The translations under genes were made by a program, and so were the position numbers. Source: Methanosarcina sp. (lineage in GTDB: Archaea; Halobacteriota; Methanosarcinia; Methanosarcinales; Methanosarcinaceae). From it: a stretch of DNA of 64,000 nucleotides. Where the stretch lies: the NCBI RefSeq assembly GCF_028693135.1, contig NZ_JAQUVZ010000006.1:51352-115351 (forward strand). The letters are read 5' to 3'. The notes under the pieces are model-generated. The model saw only the letters and a list, made by a program, of their open reading frames with translations, searched no databases and had not been told where the DNA came from. The number at the start of each line of letters is the position of its first letter. Position 1 is the stretch's first letter. This document shows positions 46,853 through 57,011 of the stretch, piece by piece.

Positions 46853-48710
46853 CCTAACTTTGACAGTTTCCACTATTTTGAACTTCATTTTGGTAGATAA
46901 ATAAAAATAAGTGCTCTTTGTTTTGTATTATTCGATCCAATGAATAATAACATAAAACTAAGAGCATTTCCTACAATTCCTAACAAGAATATATGTCTTC
47001 CTATTGGAACAACAATGGCCGTTCAATACTTTTTTGAAAAGCTCAATTTTTTCGGCATTTTTAGCAAGTATAAAAGTAAAGGCCTCGACATCAATAGTTT
47101 ACTGATTGGATTGGTGAGCTATAAGCTCACCGAGAATTTCAGTATTAAGGAAGCAAGTAACTGGATGAATCAAGCTGAAGTTCTCGACCTCTTAAACCTT
47201 AAGTCCTTCAACGAAAGAGTCCTTTACAGAACCCTTGAAACCATTGGAAGTCACAAAGAGGAAATTCTCTATGATATCTTGAACTGTCTATTTTCGGAAT
47301 ATGATTTTGAACACACAGACGTAAATCTGGACTGGACAAGTATAGTCATTTACGGGATTAAATCCAAACTTGGTAAATATGGATATAGTAGAGACCACAG
47401 ACCTGATAAGCTGCAAATAACAGTTGGAATTAGTGAACTTTCCGACCCTATTAACATACCTATTGGATTTACAGTGAATAAAGGAAATGTTCTTGATCTG
47501 GAACACTTTTCTGATACATATAATCAAGTGAAAAGTAAACTCAAAAAAGGCTCTCTTATTGTTTTTGATAAAGGCGCTAATACCATAGAAAATATCAAGA
47601 TAATACAGGAAGATGAGATGGAGTATCTCACCTCCATGAAACTGAACACAAGTGACGACAAAATAATTGAGAAATTTGACCCGGAAAAAGCGGAACTAAG
47701 AAACCCTGAAGAAGGTTTATATGGAATAAAAATAGTCAAGCCAAGCAGCATTAAATATTTCTATTTCTCTGAATCTTTACAGAAAAGACAGTTAGAATCA
47801 AAAGCAAGAGCTGTTATGAAGAAATTAAGGCTCCTCGTTTTTTTGTGTGTTTAACCCTCACAAAAACACATACGGTCTTGAATTAAAACTGATCTTACCC
47901 ACGGGAAATGGTGAAGAGCCGAAATTAAAGGAAGCAAAAGAGATTCAGAAGGCCATAGTAAACAAGAAAAAGCTTCCTAAGAAGTTCAGAATAGATAATG
48001 AGTTGATTGAGATTGATTACTCTTTTAGGACTAAGCTCGAAGAGCTTAGTGATGAAGAAGCAATAGAACTTCTAAAAGCTTCACTGATTAATGGAAGAGA
48101 AGGATTTTTTTGCCTTAAATCAAGCAAGGATTTGACACTTGAAGAAGCATTGAAAATATACCGAAGAAAGGATTCCATTGAAAAAATATTCCACTCGTTA
48201 AAAAATGAAATTCAAATTAAGCCGTTAAGAGTGTGGTCAGATGATAGCATTTATGGAGCTATTATCCTGGGATTTATTGCCCAGTTATTCATATCGCTGA
48301 TGCGATATGAATTTGAGGACCTGAAACATAGGTCTACAAAATTCATCAAAAAAAGCTTGAAGAATTTGACACTTACAGTCAATTTCTTGAAAAATGGGGT
48401 CAAACAGTATATTTTCGCTAATTTTGACAAGATAAATAGCTTGATTGTAACAAGAATGAGTGAGATTTCGTAGAATTTATAATAATATTTTTTATATTGA
48501 TGCTATCTGTCAAACTCATTTTGGCTTAAAATCAAGAGATTATTCTCTGAGAATTAGTGGATACTATCAAAATTGTAGATACAATTTAAAATTTTATACA
48601 GATTTCGATGTTAGTTATGAATTTTCATTTTTTCAAATTAGATTGTATCTCAGCAAGACGTTTCTTGTGACTTTGCACTGTCTTAGTTATCGAAATCTGT
48701 CAAAGTTAGG
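46853..48710 (+). mobile_element. IS1634-like (IS4 group) insertion sequence, 1858 bp, with 6-bp target duplication
   Basis: Terminal inverted repeats CCTAACTTTGACAG (46853-46866) and CTGTCAAAGTTAGG (48697-48710). GTCCAA is duplicated at 46847-46852 and 48711-48716. Removing the element restores the host IS5-like sequence, in good agreement with the uninterrupted relative near 62810. The clean ends indicate a fairly recent insertion. Confidence 0.93.
46940..48473 (+). pseudogene. IS1634/IS4-type transposase, frameshifted
   Basis: Two overlapping frames (46940-47854 and 47847-48473) together make a normal-length transposase of about 510 residues. The DDE-type segments are VNLDWTSIVIYG (first acidic residue), LIVFDKGANT (second) and YRRKDSIEKIFHSLKNE (third). 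The break lies near a run of seven T (47839-47845 area). The needed shift is +1, equal to one extra base, so a homopolymer insertion is more likely than programmed -1 frameshifting. The element may still be mobilised in trans. Confidence 0.85.
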
Positions 48711-49119
48711 GTCCAAGAACAAATCGAGGTCGAAAACGCGTTCATTCCAATCGAGAAATATTGAATGCCATATTCTATTTGCTACGTTCTGGTTGTGCAT
48801 GACGAATGTTACCGCACGAATTCCCACATTGGAAAACTGTCTAACATTATTTCTGCCTGTGGCGTTTAGAAGGGATTTGGGAACGTATAAATGCTATACT
48901 GAGGACTGAACTGAGAATTGCAAATGGCAGAGAACCAGAACCGAGTGCAGCGATTTTAGATAGCCAGTCAGTTAAAACTACAGAAACGCCTGGAGTGCGC
49001 GGTTATGATGCTGGAAAGAAAGTAAAAGGGAGAAAGCGCCACATTCTGGTGGACACAATAGGTCTACTGGTAATAGTTGTAGTTCATGCAGCAAATATTC
49101 AGGATCGAGATGGGGCTTA

Positions 49120-49397
49120 GGAATGATTCAAATATAATATCAAGGGATTTTGTTGCCAAGAATGGTTATTGGGGGAAATGGAACTATACAGGCTGTATCA
49201 AAAGTAAACTTGATTCTACAATTGGGCTAAAATATCCGACAATAAGGTTAATTACCATCTGAATTCCGGAAAAATACCCTATTTGATTTAAACTCAACAT
49301 TGCCCATAATCCAATTGTAGAAATGGTTTGAGTTTTGAGACAGCCTGTATAGATCAATTCCCACACTGAAATTTAGAAGTTATATTTTTATCATTCC
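49120..49397. mobile_element. MITE A (278 bp) inside the IS5-like remnant
   Basis: Ends GGAATGAT / ATCATTCC, with TTA duplicated at 49117-49119 and 49398-49400. Removing it restores GGGGC-TTA-ACTTGTTCTGG, matching the sister remnant at about 62600. It contains MITE B. Confidence 0.75.
49189..49347. mobile_element. MITE B (159 bp) nested inside MITE A
   Basis: Inverted ends CAGGCTGTATCAAAA / TTTTGAGACAGCCTG, flanked by TATA on both sides (49185-49188 and 49348-49351). The interior also contains the arms CTACAATTGG / CCAATTGTAG, giving a long hairpin. Confidence 0.8.
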
Positions 49398-49753
49398 TTA
49401 ACTTGTTCTGGAACAAGTTAAAGGGACATTTTCACGATTGCATCTTATTTGGACTGATGCTGGTTATTCGGGTAAATTGGTTGATTGGGTCAATGTAATG
49501 TGTGGATGGGTATTGGAAATAGTTAAGCGTAGCGACGATATCAAAGGCTTTAAAGTACTTCCTCACAGATGGATAGTAAAGCGTACATTTGCATGGCTAG
49601 GTCGCTATCGACGTTTGAGTACAGATTACGAAGGATTGACAGAATCAAGTCAAGCATTGGTATATGCTGCGATGATACACATAATGATTAGACGACTGGG
49701 TCGTATCAAAACGTTAAGCGAATGAGAAATATATAATATTCAGACGGTCTCTA

Positions 49754-50214
49754 AGTACAAAACTATAAAATCATGAGAGTAGTCATTCGGAACTATAATA
49801 AATCGGAACTACTGTTAGAGGCAAAACTTATTTATTTACTTTCTACCCTATATTACTCTAAAAAGGCATTAATATATAGGACTTGCGTGGTTGAAATGAG
49901 AACTTAATAGCATTAAACTTTTAATTGTTCAAACTATAAATTAAAATCATAAAGCCTGATGTGCTTGAATATACTTGAATATGTTTGATGTACCTCAAGT
50001 GCACAAATCCTAATATATAATCTCTTAATCCCAAAAAACAGTCTATATCTTGGTCGAAAGTTTATCTCCAATATTTAAAAATGTTAAGGGACTTGTAAAG
50101 TGAAGTTTGTGAATAAGGCAAAAATTCAGAATCTATATGTTGTTTTGCTGTAAGTTATAAACAAGTCAAATAAATATTATTAAAATCAAACTGCGTGCAG
50201 CCACCCCAACCTAA
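49754..50214. other. AT-rich spacer, no supported gene
   Basis: Nothing recognisable between the IS remnant and the first 120-bp MITE. Composition drops to strongly AT-rich. Confidence 0.4.
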
Positions 50215-50334
50215 ACAGGCTGTCCGACAATTCAATTTCAGGGCAAAAACATGCAAAAAATAAGGCATATAAAGCCTTTAAATCGAAAAAGAATGATTTT
50301 GAATATTACCACCAGTAATTGTCGGACAGCCTGT
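50215..50334. mobile_element. 120-bp MITE, copy 1
   Basis: Inverted ends ACAGGCTGTCCGACAATT / AATTGTCGGACAGCCTGT. The interior is nearly the same as copy 2 at 50541-50660, with a handful of differences. No coding capacity. Confidence 0.9.
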
Positions 50335-50540
50335 AAAGGATGGGGTATGCTGATGGGCCGCACGCCCGGTTACTCGGAAATGATTCACAGTGTCCTTTAA
50401 CAAGGTTTCCTTGATCTAAGTTATTGAAACTCTGCTATCGAGCCCCTGTCCGATTTCCGATAATTTTACAAAGAAGCGACGATTTAGATATTTAAATCAA
50501 AAACAAAAAGAGGCGAGGGTTCACTTCATCCCCGACCTAA

Positions 50541-50660
50541 AGAGGCTGTCCGACAATTCAATTTCAGGGCAAAAACATGCAAAAAATAAGGCATATAAAG
50601 CCTTTAAATCGAAAAAGAAGAATTTTGAATATTATCACCAGTAATTGTCGGACAGCCTGT
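50541..50660. mobile_element. 120-bp MITE, copy 2
   Basis: Same element and orientation as 50215-50334. The flanks are also similar (CCCRACCTAAA on the left, CCTGTWAAGG on the right), so the target region may have been duplicated together with the element. It ends 65 bases before the first Pse-cluster gene. Confidence 0.9.
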
Positions 50661-50725
50661 TAAGGGCGAGGTATTCGTGACCCTCCGCACTCCCGATGTA
50701 ATAAAATTCCAATGAGGACTTAGAA

Positions 50726-51916
50726 ATGCGATATTGTAAAAAATGCATGATGCCGGATACAAGACCAGGGTCTATATTTAATGATGAGGGAGTTTGCCAA
50801 GCTTGCATAAACTATGAAAAAAGGAAAATGATCAATTGGGATCAAAGACTCGAAGAACTAAGAAAACTTTGCAATAAATATAGAAGATCTGATGGGTATT
50901 ATGATTGTGTAATTCCTGTAAGTGGTGGAAAAGATAGCCATCGTCTTGTTTATGAAATGAAAGTTAAAATGGATATGAACCCTCTTTTGATAACTGTTGG
51001 TGATCCATTCACAAAGACAGAAGCTGGCTTGAAAAATTACAGAAATTTAGGTGATACATTTGGTTGCGATCATATTCAGTTTGATTTGAGTATCGACCTA
51101 TTTAGAAGAGTTACTAAAATTGGATTTGAAGAAATGGGTATTCCTTTAAAGTTTGTAGAAGCTGCTATATATACAGTTCCACTAAAAATGGCTATGAAAT
51201 TTGGAATACCGTTTGTTGTGTATGGTGAGAATTCAGCGTATGAATATGGTACTACTGATCAGGATAATTATTCAGCAAATGAAACAATCTCGCAGATATT
51301 TGAAAATATTGATATGGATTTTTGGCTACAGAGAGGCATCTCTAGAAAAGAAGTAAATGCTATTGTTCCCACATCTGAAGAACAAAAGAATGTGAATCCT
51401 GAAGTAATTTTTATGAGCTATTTCACTCCGTGGAGTAGTGTGAAAAACCTTGATATTGCGAAAAGATACGGATTCCATGATTTGTCTCATGAATGGAAAC
51501 GTGAAGGTTGCATCGAAGATTTTGAACAGATCGATTCTGTAGCATATATGGTTCATCTCTGGTTGAAATATCCTAAGTTTGGATTTCAGCGAACGTCTGA
51601 TATTGTAAGTAGACGTGTTCGAGAAGGGCTGATTAGTTTACCTGAAGCTAAAAAATTAATTGCAGAGCATGATCCTAAATTGGATCAGCGTGCGATGGAT
51701 GATTTTATAACCTTTTTAGGATACACACCACTGCAATTTTGGAATATTGTTGAGAAATTTTGGAATCGCGATATTTTTGAAAACATCGATGAGAGATGGC
51801 AACTTAAAAAAGGTATCCTCTTCAAATTCGAGGGAGAATTTTCCAACCAGGAAAATATACAACATTTTTGTCATACAGTTCCAAAGTTGGATGCGTCGCT
51901 TGAGGATGTTTTTTAG
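50726..51916 (+). CDS. pseA: N-acetyl sugar amidotransferase, PseA/WbpG family
   Basis: 396-residue enzyme with an N-terminal zinc-type CKKC...CQAC pair (residues 4-7 and 28-31), a PP-loop ATP pyrophosphatase motif PVSGGKDSHRL (about 69-79) and the amidotransferase segment YGENSAYEYG (about 166-175). The family converts an N-acetyl group to acetamidino on nonulosonic or aminouronic sugars, using ammonia from an HisH/HisF-like pair. No glutaminase gene is seen next to it. Given the neighbours, the product is probably an acetamidino-pseudaminic acid. ATG follows a GAGGA site. Confidence 0.82.
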   Translation: MRYCKKCMMPDTRPGSIFNDEGVCQACINYEKRKMINWDQRLEELRKLCNKYRRSDGYYDCVIPVSGGKDSHRLVYEMKVKMDMNPLLITVGDPFTKTEAGLKNYRNLGDTFGCDHIQFDLSIDLFRRVTKIGFEEMGIPLKFVEAAIYTVPLKMAMKFGIPFVVYGENSAYEYGTTDQDNYSANETISQIFENIDMDFWLQRGISRKEVNAIVPTSEEQKNVNPEVIFMSYFTPWSSVKNLDIAKRYGFHDLSHEWKREGCIEDFEQIDSVAYMVHLWLKYPKFGFQRTSDIVSRRVREGLISLPEAKKLIAEHDPKLDQRAMDDFITFLGYTPLQFWNIVEKFWNRDIFENIDERWQLKKGILFKFEGEFSNQENIQHFCHTVPKLDASLEDVF

Positions 51917-52016
51917 ACTTGGTTAAATTCTTAAATTTTCGGCAAATATGTGAAATTTACTTTTGCCCATACAATTTGAAGAGGATACAAAATAGTTGTT
52001 GTTTGGTAGTGAACAT

Positions 52017-52997
52017 ATGGAAAAAAATACAGAATCTGCATTCGACGGGAAAACGATATTACTTACAGGAGGTACTGGTTCTTTTGGAAATAAATTTACA
52101 GAGATCCTTCTTAGAGAGCATAATCCAAAGAGCCTTAGAATCTATTCAAGAGGGGAGTATAACCAGTACATAATGGAACAAAAATTCAAAGATAACAGGA
52201 TTCGTTTTTTAATAGGAGATGTGAGAGACCGAGACCGTCTCTACCGTGCGATGAATGGTGTTGACCTTGTAGTACATGCCGCGGCTTTAAAACAGGTTCC
52301 TGCTTGTGAATACAACCCGATCGAAGCTATAAGGACAAATATTGACGGGGCTGTGAATGTGATTGATGCTGCCATCGATAACTCGGTAGGGGATGTGATG
52401 GCCATCAGCACGGACAAGGCAGTTCATCCTGTCAACCTTTATGGAGCTACCAAGATGGTAGCAGAAAAACTGTTTATTCAAGGGAATACATACACAGGAA
52501 AAAGAAAAACAAGGTTCAGTTGTATAAGATATGGAAACGTCATTGGTAGCAGAGGTAGTGTTATTCCTCTTTTCCAAGAGCAGAAGAAAAAAGGTGTTTT
52601 GACTATCACAGATGAGAGAATGACACGTTTCTGGTTAACTCTAGATCAGGGAGTTAACTTCGTCCTTAATTCAATAGAAAGAATGCAAGGTGGAGAAATA
52701 TTCATTCCCAAAATTCCCAGCATGAGGATGATGGATCTTGCGGAAACGATTGCTCCTGAAGCAAAGAAAGAAATTGTTGGTATAAGGCCCGGTGAAAAGC
52801 TTCATGAAATTATGATTACCGAAGATGAAGCAAGGCATGCAAAAGAATTCTCTGATTATTTCATAATTGCGCCGGAGTTTCCATTCTGGAATAAGGAAAA
52901 ACATGTTGATGGTAAATCGCTCCCAGAAGGGTACAGATATTCAAGTGATATCAACGATAGATGGCTTACCAAAGAGGAACTCAAAAATATGTGCTGA
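52017..52997 (+). CDS. pseB: UDP-N-acetylglucosamine 4,6-dehydratase (inverting), PseB-like
   Basis: 326-residue extended SDR. The NAD motif TGGTGSFG (about residues 18-25), HAAALKQVPACEYNP (about 88-102) and the YxxxK pair in NLYGATKMVAEK (about 143-154) are characteristic of the FlaA1/PseB short inverting dehydratases. It converts UDP-GlcNAc to UDP-2-acetamido-2,6-dideoxy-beta-L-arabino-hexos-4-ulose, the first step of pseudaminic acid synthesis. The ATG at 52017 was chosen from the family N-terminus. An ATG 21 bases upstream is possible. Confidence 0.88.
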   Translation: MEKNTESAFDGKTILLTGGTGSFGNKFTEILLREHNPKSLRIYSRGEYNQYIMEQKFKDNRIRFLIGDVRDRDRLYRAMNGVDLVVHAAALKQVPACEYNPIEAIRTNIDGAVNVIDAAIDNSVGDVMAISTDKAVHPVNLYGATKMVAEKLFIQGNTYTGKRKTRFSCIRYGNVIGSRGSVIPLFQEQKKKGVLTITDERMTRFWLTLDQGVNFVLNSIERMQGGEIFIPKIPSMRMMDLAETIAPEAKKEIVGIRPGEKLHEIMITEDEARHAKEFSDYFIIAPEFPFWNKEKHVDGKSLPEGYRYSSDINDRWLTKEELKNMC

Positions 52998-53002
52998 TTA
53001 GC

Positions 53003-53404
53003 ATGCTCTTCACGAAATTATTAAGAGTTAAACATGAGAGAGAAGATGGTTGGCTCACAGAACTGGTCTCAATGAATTATGACGATGAACCTTTCAACTG
53101 TGTACACACTTATCTTGTGTCGATAAATCCTGGGATGGTCAGAGCCAACCACTACCACAAAATAAAGGAGGAATGGATTGCACCGGCTTCCGGAAAGCTG
53201 GAGCTATGTCTGGAGAATGTAATTTCCGGAGAAAAAGATAAACTAATTCTGGATACACATGCCAAAGGATACGAAATGATATACATTCCACCTTTTGTAG
53301 CTCATGCAGTAAAAAATAACTGGGGACACGAAGCGAGCTTGATAGTTTTCAGTAAAAACCCAGAGGATAAGGAAGACACCGTTTCCTATAAGGTTACTAT
53401 ATGA
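53003..53404 (+). CDS. cupin sugar-modifying enzyme (FdtA/RmlC-like)
   Basis: 133-residue cupin. NHYHKIKEEWIAP (about residues 49-61) carries the metal or catalytic histidines, and IPPFVAHAVKN (about 93-103) the second cupin motif. Such proteins isomerise or epimerise 4-keto sugars, or act as C-terminal domains of capsular enzymes. Its place between PseB and PseC suggests action on the 4-keto intermediate or control of its stereochemistry. The role is inferred. Confidence 0.7.
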   Translation: MLFTKLLRVKHEREDGWLTELVSMNYDDEPFNCVHTYLVSINPGMVRANHYHKIKEEWIAPASGKLELCLENVISGEKDKLILDTHAKGYEMIYIPPFVAHAVKNNWGHEASLIVFSKNPEDKEDTVSYKVTI

Positions 53405-53443
53405 TTCCTTGAACTGTCATGAAATCGTAGTTAGAGGATTTTT

Positions 53444-54070
53444 ATGAAATCGTATAAAACTGAACAAGAAATGTTTTGGGCAGGAAAATTTGGAGATGAG
53501 TACGTTGAGAGAAATCAAACTGCTAAAATATTGGCAAGCAATATTTCGTTATTCTCACAAATTTTCAAAAATGTGGATAGTGTGAAGTCAGTTATAGAAT
53601 TTGGTCCCAACATTGGTCTAAATCTTCATGCAATAAAACAATTGATTCCTGAGGTAGAATTATCTGCGATCGAAATTAACAAAAAGGCTGTATCAATTCT
53701 TGAAAAGATGAGTGATATCAATATTTACAATCAGTCGATACTAGATTTTAATCCAGATTACAAACGGGATTTTACTTTTGTGAAAGGTGTCCTTATACAC
53801 ATAGATCCTGAACAGCTTACCTTTGTATATAATTTGCTATATACTACGAGTAAAAAATACATTTGCATAATTGAATACTATAATCCGACTCCTATCAAAA
53901 TAACATACCGTGGTCATGAAAAAAAGCTCTTTAAAAGAGATTTTGCTGGTGAAATGTTAGATCAATTTTCAGATCTCAAATTGGTCAATTACGGATTCAT
54001 TTATCATCGTGATTTAACTTTTCCACAGGACGATATTTCGTGGTTCTTATTAGAAAAATCCAATCTTTAA
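53444..54070 (+). CDS. pseudaminic-acid-associated class I methyltransferase
   Basis: 208-residue SAM-dependent methyltransferase resembling the Pse biosynthesis-associated methylase family. The N-terminus EQEMFWAGKFGDEYVERN (about residues 5-22) is diagnostic. SAM motif I is VIEFGPNIGLNLHAI (about 48-62), with AIEINKKAV next. The exact methyl acceptor is unknown to me; it may be the sugar or a carrier. Lies between the cupin and PseC genes. Confidence 0.78.
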   Translation: MKSYKTEQEMFWAGKFGDEYVERNQTAKILASNISLFSQIFKNVDSVKSVIEFGPNIGLNLHAIKQLIPEVELSAIEINKKAVSILEKMSDINIYNQSILDFNPDYKRDFTFVKGVLIHIDPEQLTFVYNLLYTTSKKYICIIEYYNPTPIKITYRGHEKKLFKRDFAGEMLDQFSDLKLVNYGFIYHRDLTFPQDDISWFLLEKSNL

Positions 54071-54112
54071 TAGCACCGGACAAAAAGACATCATCTCTTA
54101 CGAGGTAAGCAA

Positions 54113-55243
54113 ATGATTCCCTATGGACGTCAATGGATTGATAACGAAGATAAAGAAGAAGTCATGAAAGTGCTGGGTAGTGATTGGCTGACCACAGGTC
54201 CGAAAGTTGGGGAGTTTGAGAACGCCCTCTGCAAATACGTGGGATGCAAGCACTCTGTGGCAGTAAACAGCGGAACAAGTGCCCTGGATGTCGCCGTAGG
54301 AGCACTGGATCTTCCAGAAGGATCTGAAGTAATTACCACACCTTTTACCTTCGCAGCTACCAGTAACGCACTTCTCTATAATCGTCTCAAGCCTGTATTT
54401 GCAGACATACAAAAAGATACCCGAAATATCGATCCCGAAGATATCCGACGCAAAATCACCCCAAAAACAAGGGCTATAAGTTACGTTGATTATGCAGGGC
54501 ACCCTTGTGATATCAAAGAAATTAAGGAAATAGCAGAAGAATATAACCTTTATCTCATTGAAGACGCCTGTCATGCTCTCGGAGCCAGTTATTACGGGAA
54601 AAAGATAGGGAATTTTGCCGACCTGACGGTTTTCAGCTTTCATCCGGTTAAGCCGATTACCACGGGAGAAGGAGGCGCTGTTGTTACAAATAATTCCGAA
54701 CTCGCAGAAAGAGCTCGTCTACTCCACAGTCATGGTATTGACAAAAGTGCAACTGAGAGATATGGGCCTGATGCGGGCTGGGCCTATGATATGAAAATGC
54801 TTGGACGGAATTACCGGATGACGGATATCCAGGCAGCTCTGGGGATCTCTCAGCTGAAGAAGCTGGACATGTTCATAGAAAAGCGCCAGGAGATCGCAGA
54901 GCTTTACAATGAGTTACTGAGAGACTGTGAATTTGTGGAAATCCCTGTTACAAAAGAAGGTATAAAACACGGGTGGCATATTTATACAATTTTGTTAAAA
55001 GACGTTAATCGTGATAAATTCTTCACATATATGCGGAAAAGCGGCATCGGTGTGAATGTACATTATATCCCGACTTACCATTTTAGTTACTATCGCAAAC
55101 ATTTTGATTTTGATGAAAATGATTATCCCATAACTGAGGACGTTTTTAAAAGGATCATCACCCTTCCCATCTACCCAAAGATGTGTAATGAGGACGTTGA
55201 GTTAGTGGTGAAAACTATCAAAGATGGGAATCCATTCGAATAA
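54113..55243 (+). CDS. pseC: UDP-4-amino-4,6-dideoxy-N-acetyl-beta-L-altrosamine transaminase, PseC
   Basis: 376-residue DegT/DnrJ/EryC1 aminotransferase. NSGTSALDVAVGALDL (about residues 53-68) binds the PLP phosphate, EDACHALGASY (about 149-159) holds the ring-interacting acid, and FSFHPVKPITTGEGG (about 176-190) has the PLP lysine. It aminates the PseB product with glutamate. It aligns with PseC rather than with ArnB by neighbourhood. The start ATG follows GAGGTAAG by 5 bases. Confidence 0.88.
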   Translation: MIPYGRQWIDNEDKEEVMKVLGSDWLTTGPKVGEFENALCKYVGCKHSVAVNSGTSALDVAVGALDLPEGSEVITTPFTFAATSNALLYNRLKPVFADIQKDTRNIDPEDIRRKITPKTRAISYVDYAGHPCDIKEIKEIAEEYNLYLIEDACHALGASYYGKKIGNFADLTVFSFHPVKPITTGEGGAVVTNNSELAERARLLHSHGIDKSATERYGPDAGWAYDMKMLGRNYRMTDIQAALGISQLKKLDMFIEKRQEIAELYNELLRDCEFVEIPVTKEGIKHGWHIYTILLKDVNRDKFFTYMRKSGIGVNVHYIPTYHFSYYRKHFDFDENDYPITEDVFKRIITLPIYPKMCNEDVELVVKTIKDGNPFE

Positions 55244-55270
55244 TATGTAGTGAAAATCCATTTTAAGAAG

Positions 55271-55975
55271 GTGAATGTTATCAAAACAGTTGCAATAATT
55301 CCGGCTAGAGGAGGATCAAAGGGTATTCCAAGAAAGAATGTTAAAGAATTAAATGGCAAGCCCTTAATAGGATATATTATTGAAACCGCCCTTGGTGTAG
55401 ACGAAATTGACCGGGTTATTGTTTCCACTGAAGATCCGGAGATTGCCACCGTTGCAAAAGAGTTTGGTGCAGAAGTTCCTTTTGTAAGACCACCAGAACT
55501 TGCTGGTGATGAAATCGGGACTTTACCAGTTTTGCAGCATGCAGTTAGCTACCTAGAGAAAAAAGAGGACTATAAACCAGATATAGTTGTTTTGTTATAT
55601 GCCACATCACCAATGTTGTCCCAGTCAAGGATATCAGAAGCAGCAAGGCTTATCAAAGATAAAAATCTTGACTCCGTGTTAAGTGTTGTAGAAGACAGGG
55701 GGCACTACTGGATAGAAAATCAAGGCAAATATGAAAGATTTTATCCAAAAAACCCGAAAAACCGACAATTTACAAAACCTTTGTTCAAGGAAAATGGGGC
55801 TATATATATTACCAAAAGAGATATTTTAATGGAAAAAAATAAAATCGTCGACGGAAATGTTGGTTTTTTGGTGATGGAAGAGAAAGAGACAGTCGACATC
55901 GATGAGCCATTTGATTTCGAGATTGTTGAAATTATGATGAATAAAAGGGCATTGGTACAACAAATTTTACAGTAG
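55271..55975 (+). CDS. pseF: CMP-pseudaminic/CMP-nonulosonate cytidylyltransferase, PseF/NeuA-like
   Basis: 234-residue CMP-sugar synthase. IIPARGGSKGIPRKN (about residues 8-22) binds CTP, and LLYATSPMLSQSRI (about 110-123) and ENGAIYITKRDIL are family landmarks. It activates the nonulosonic acid with CTP. The start is uncertain: GTG 55271 (chosen) or GTG 55250, both with poor ribosome sites. AGAAGGTGA at 55266-55274 would best serve a codon a few bases downstream, which is not a standard start. Confidence 0.88.
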   Translation: MNVIKTVAIIPARGGSKGIPRKNVKELNGKPLIGYIIETALGVDEIDRVIVSTEDPEIATVAKEFGAEVPFVRPPELAGDEIGTLPVLQHAVSYLEKKEDYKPDIVVLLYATSPMLSQSRISEAARLIKDKNLDSVLSVVEDRGHYWIENQGKYERFYPKNPKNRQFTKPLFKENGAIYITKRDILMEKNKIVDGNVGFLVMEEKETVDIDEPFDFEIVEIMMNKRALVQQILQ

Positions 55976-56468
55976 ATTATTGAAAGCATATATAAATATG
56001 AAAAAAAATCAAAAATTTACTTATGTGAGCTTATACCAAAAACTTCAAAAATGCTTTAAAACCCAAAAAATGACCTATAAATACTTATTTAGTCTAAAAA
56101 TTACGTTTAGAGCCTTTAAAAAACACTACTCCACGAATTATTAAGTATAATTTCACTAAAATACATAATAAATAAGATATTTATTAAAAAATATATGATA
56201 TAATTTGAATTTTAACTTATAAATTGATCAGTGTATTATTTCTCAGAAAATATTAAAAATCTATAAACCCATTATTCTATTATTTAAGGAATAAAAACAA
56301 ATATAATTAGAAATAAGAAAATATTGTAGCTTTAAATGGGCTAATAGTTGATTAAAAATAAATTTTTGACAAAATAAGACTTATTAATGAATATTATTGA
56401 AAAATAAGTAATTTTAAAGAAAATGGCACAAGCTCATGTACATCAACTTCTTAGACAAAGGATCACGA
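55976..56468. other. extremely AT-rich spacer inside the Pse cluster
   Basis: No gene supported. The cluster may be read from a second promoter here. TATA-like strings are too many to choose among. Confidence 0.45.
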
Positions 56469-56999
56469 ATGATTAATCTAAAAGAAAACTTTGCTTTTAA
56501 AGGGATTCTCTTAAAAAACTTTATCAATGCTTCAATAGAAGAAAAAGAAATGGTAAGAGAATGCAGAAACGATGAGAGTATCAGAAAATGGATGTACTCA
56601 GATGAAATTATTTCTCAGGAAGAACATTTTAATTTCTTAGAAAATTTACAAAAAGACAATAAGAATTTTTACTGGATTGTCTATAAAGATGAAGGATTTA
56701 TAGGTGTTATTTCCTTAAACAATATAAACATAAAAAATAAAAATGCCTACTTGGGCATATATTCAAATCCATTTTGTGAAATGAAGAATAAAGGCAGTTT
56801 ACTTAGCAATTGTCTAAAAAAAGTGGCCTTCGATATCTTTGAACTGCATTCATTGAAGCTCGAAGTTATAGAGAATAATGAAAGAGCAATAGATTTTTAC
56901 AAAAAAATGGGTTTTGAAGAAGAAGGGATACTTAAGGAATTTGTATGTAAAGATGGGAACTGGCTTAACGTCATAATTATGGGGATAATAAATAAATGA
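56469..56999 (+). CDS. pseH: GNAT acetyltransferase, PseH-like
   Basis: 176-residue GNAT N-acetyltransferase. The RECRNDESIRKWMYSD segment (about residues 27-42), the acetyl-CoA loop region around NPFCEMKNKGSLLSN and LEVIENNERAIDFYKKMGFEEEG (about 136-158, quoted in part) are typical. It would acetylate the 4-amino group made by PseC. ATG 56469 follows AAAGGA. An ATG 33 bases upstream lacks a ribosome site. AT-rich codons. Confidence 0.82.
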   Translation: MINLKENFAFKGILLKNFINASIEEKEMVRECRNDESIRKWMYSDEIISQEEHFNFLENLQKDNKNFYWIVYKDEGFIGVISLNNINIKNKNAYLGIYSNPFCEMKNKGSLLSNCLKKVAFDIFELHSLKLEVIENNERAIDFYKKMGFEEEGILKEFVCKDGNWLNVIIMGIINK

Positions 57000-57011
57000 G
57001 GAATGAAAGAG

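Larger units (their letters stand above)
46718..49753 (+). pseudogene. degenerate IS5-like transposase, split by three insertions
   Basis: Pieces at 46718-46852, 48711-49119 and 49398-49753 join into one element homologous to the remnant at 62263-62922 (reverse). The last piece still encodes WTDAGYSGKLVDWV and the C-terminal KRTFAWLGRYRRLS (49438-49725) of an IS5-type DDE transposase. An IS1634-like element (46853-48710) and a MITE pair (49120-49397) interrupt it, and several in-frame stops are present. It is dead as a gene. Confidence 0.88.

Noticed and set aside
47818..47860. Programmed -1 frameshift in the IS1634-like transposase
   Set aside because: The second frame requires a +1 (or -2) shift, and the site is a plain T run. 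A one-base insertion mutation explains it better.
48460..48909. 149-codon frame after the IS1634-like transposase
   Set aside because: It crosses the right end of the insertion element into the interrupted IS5-like remnant, so it is a chance join.
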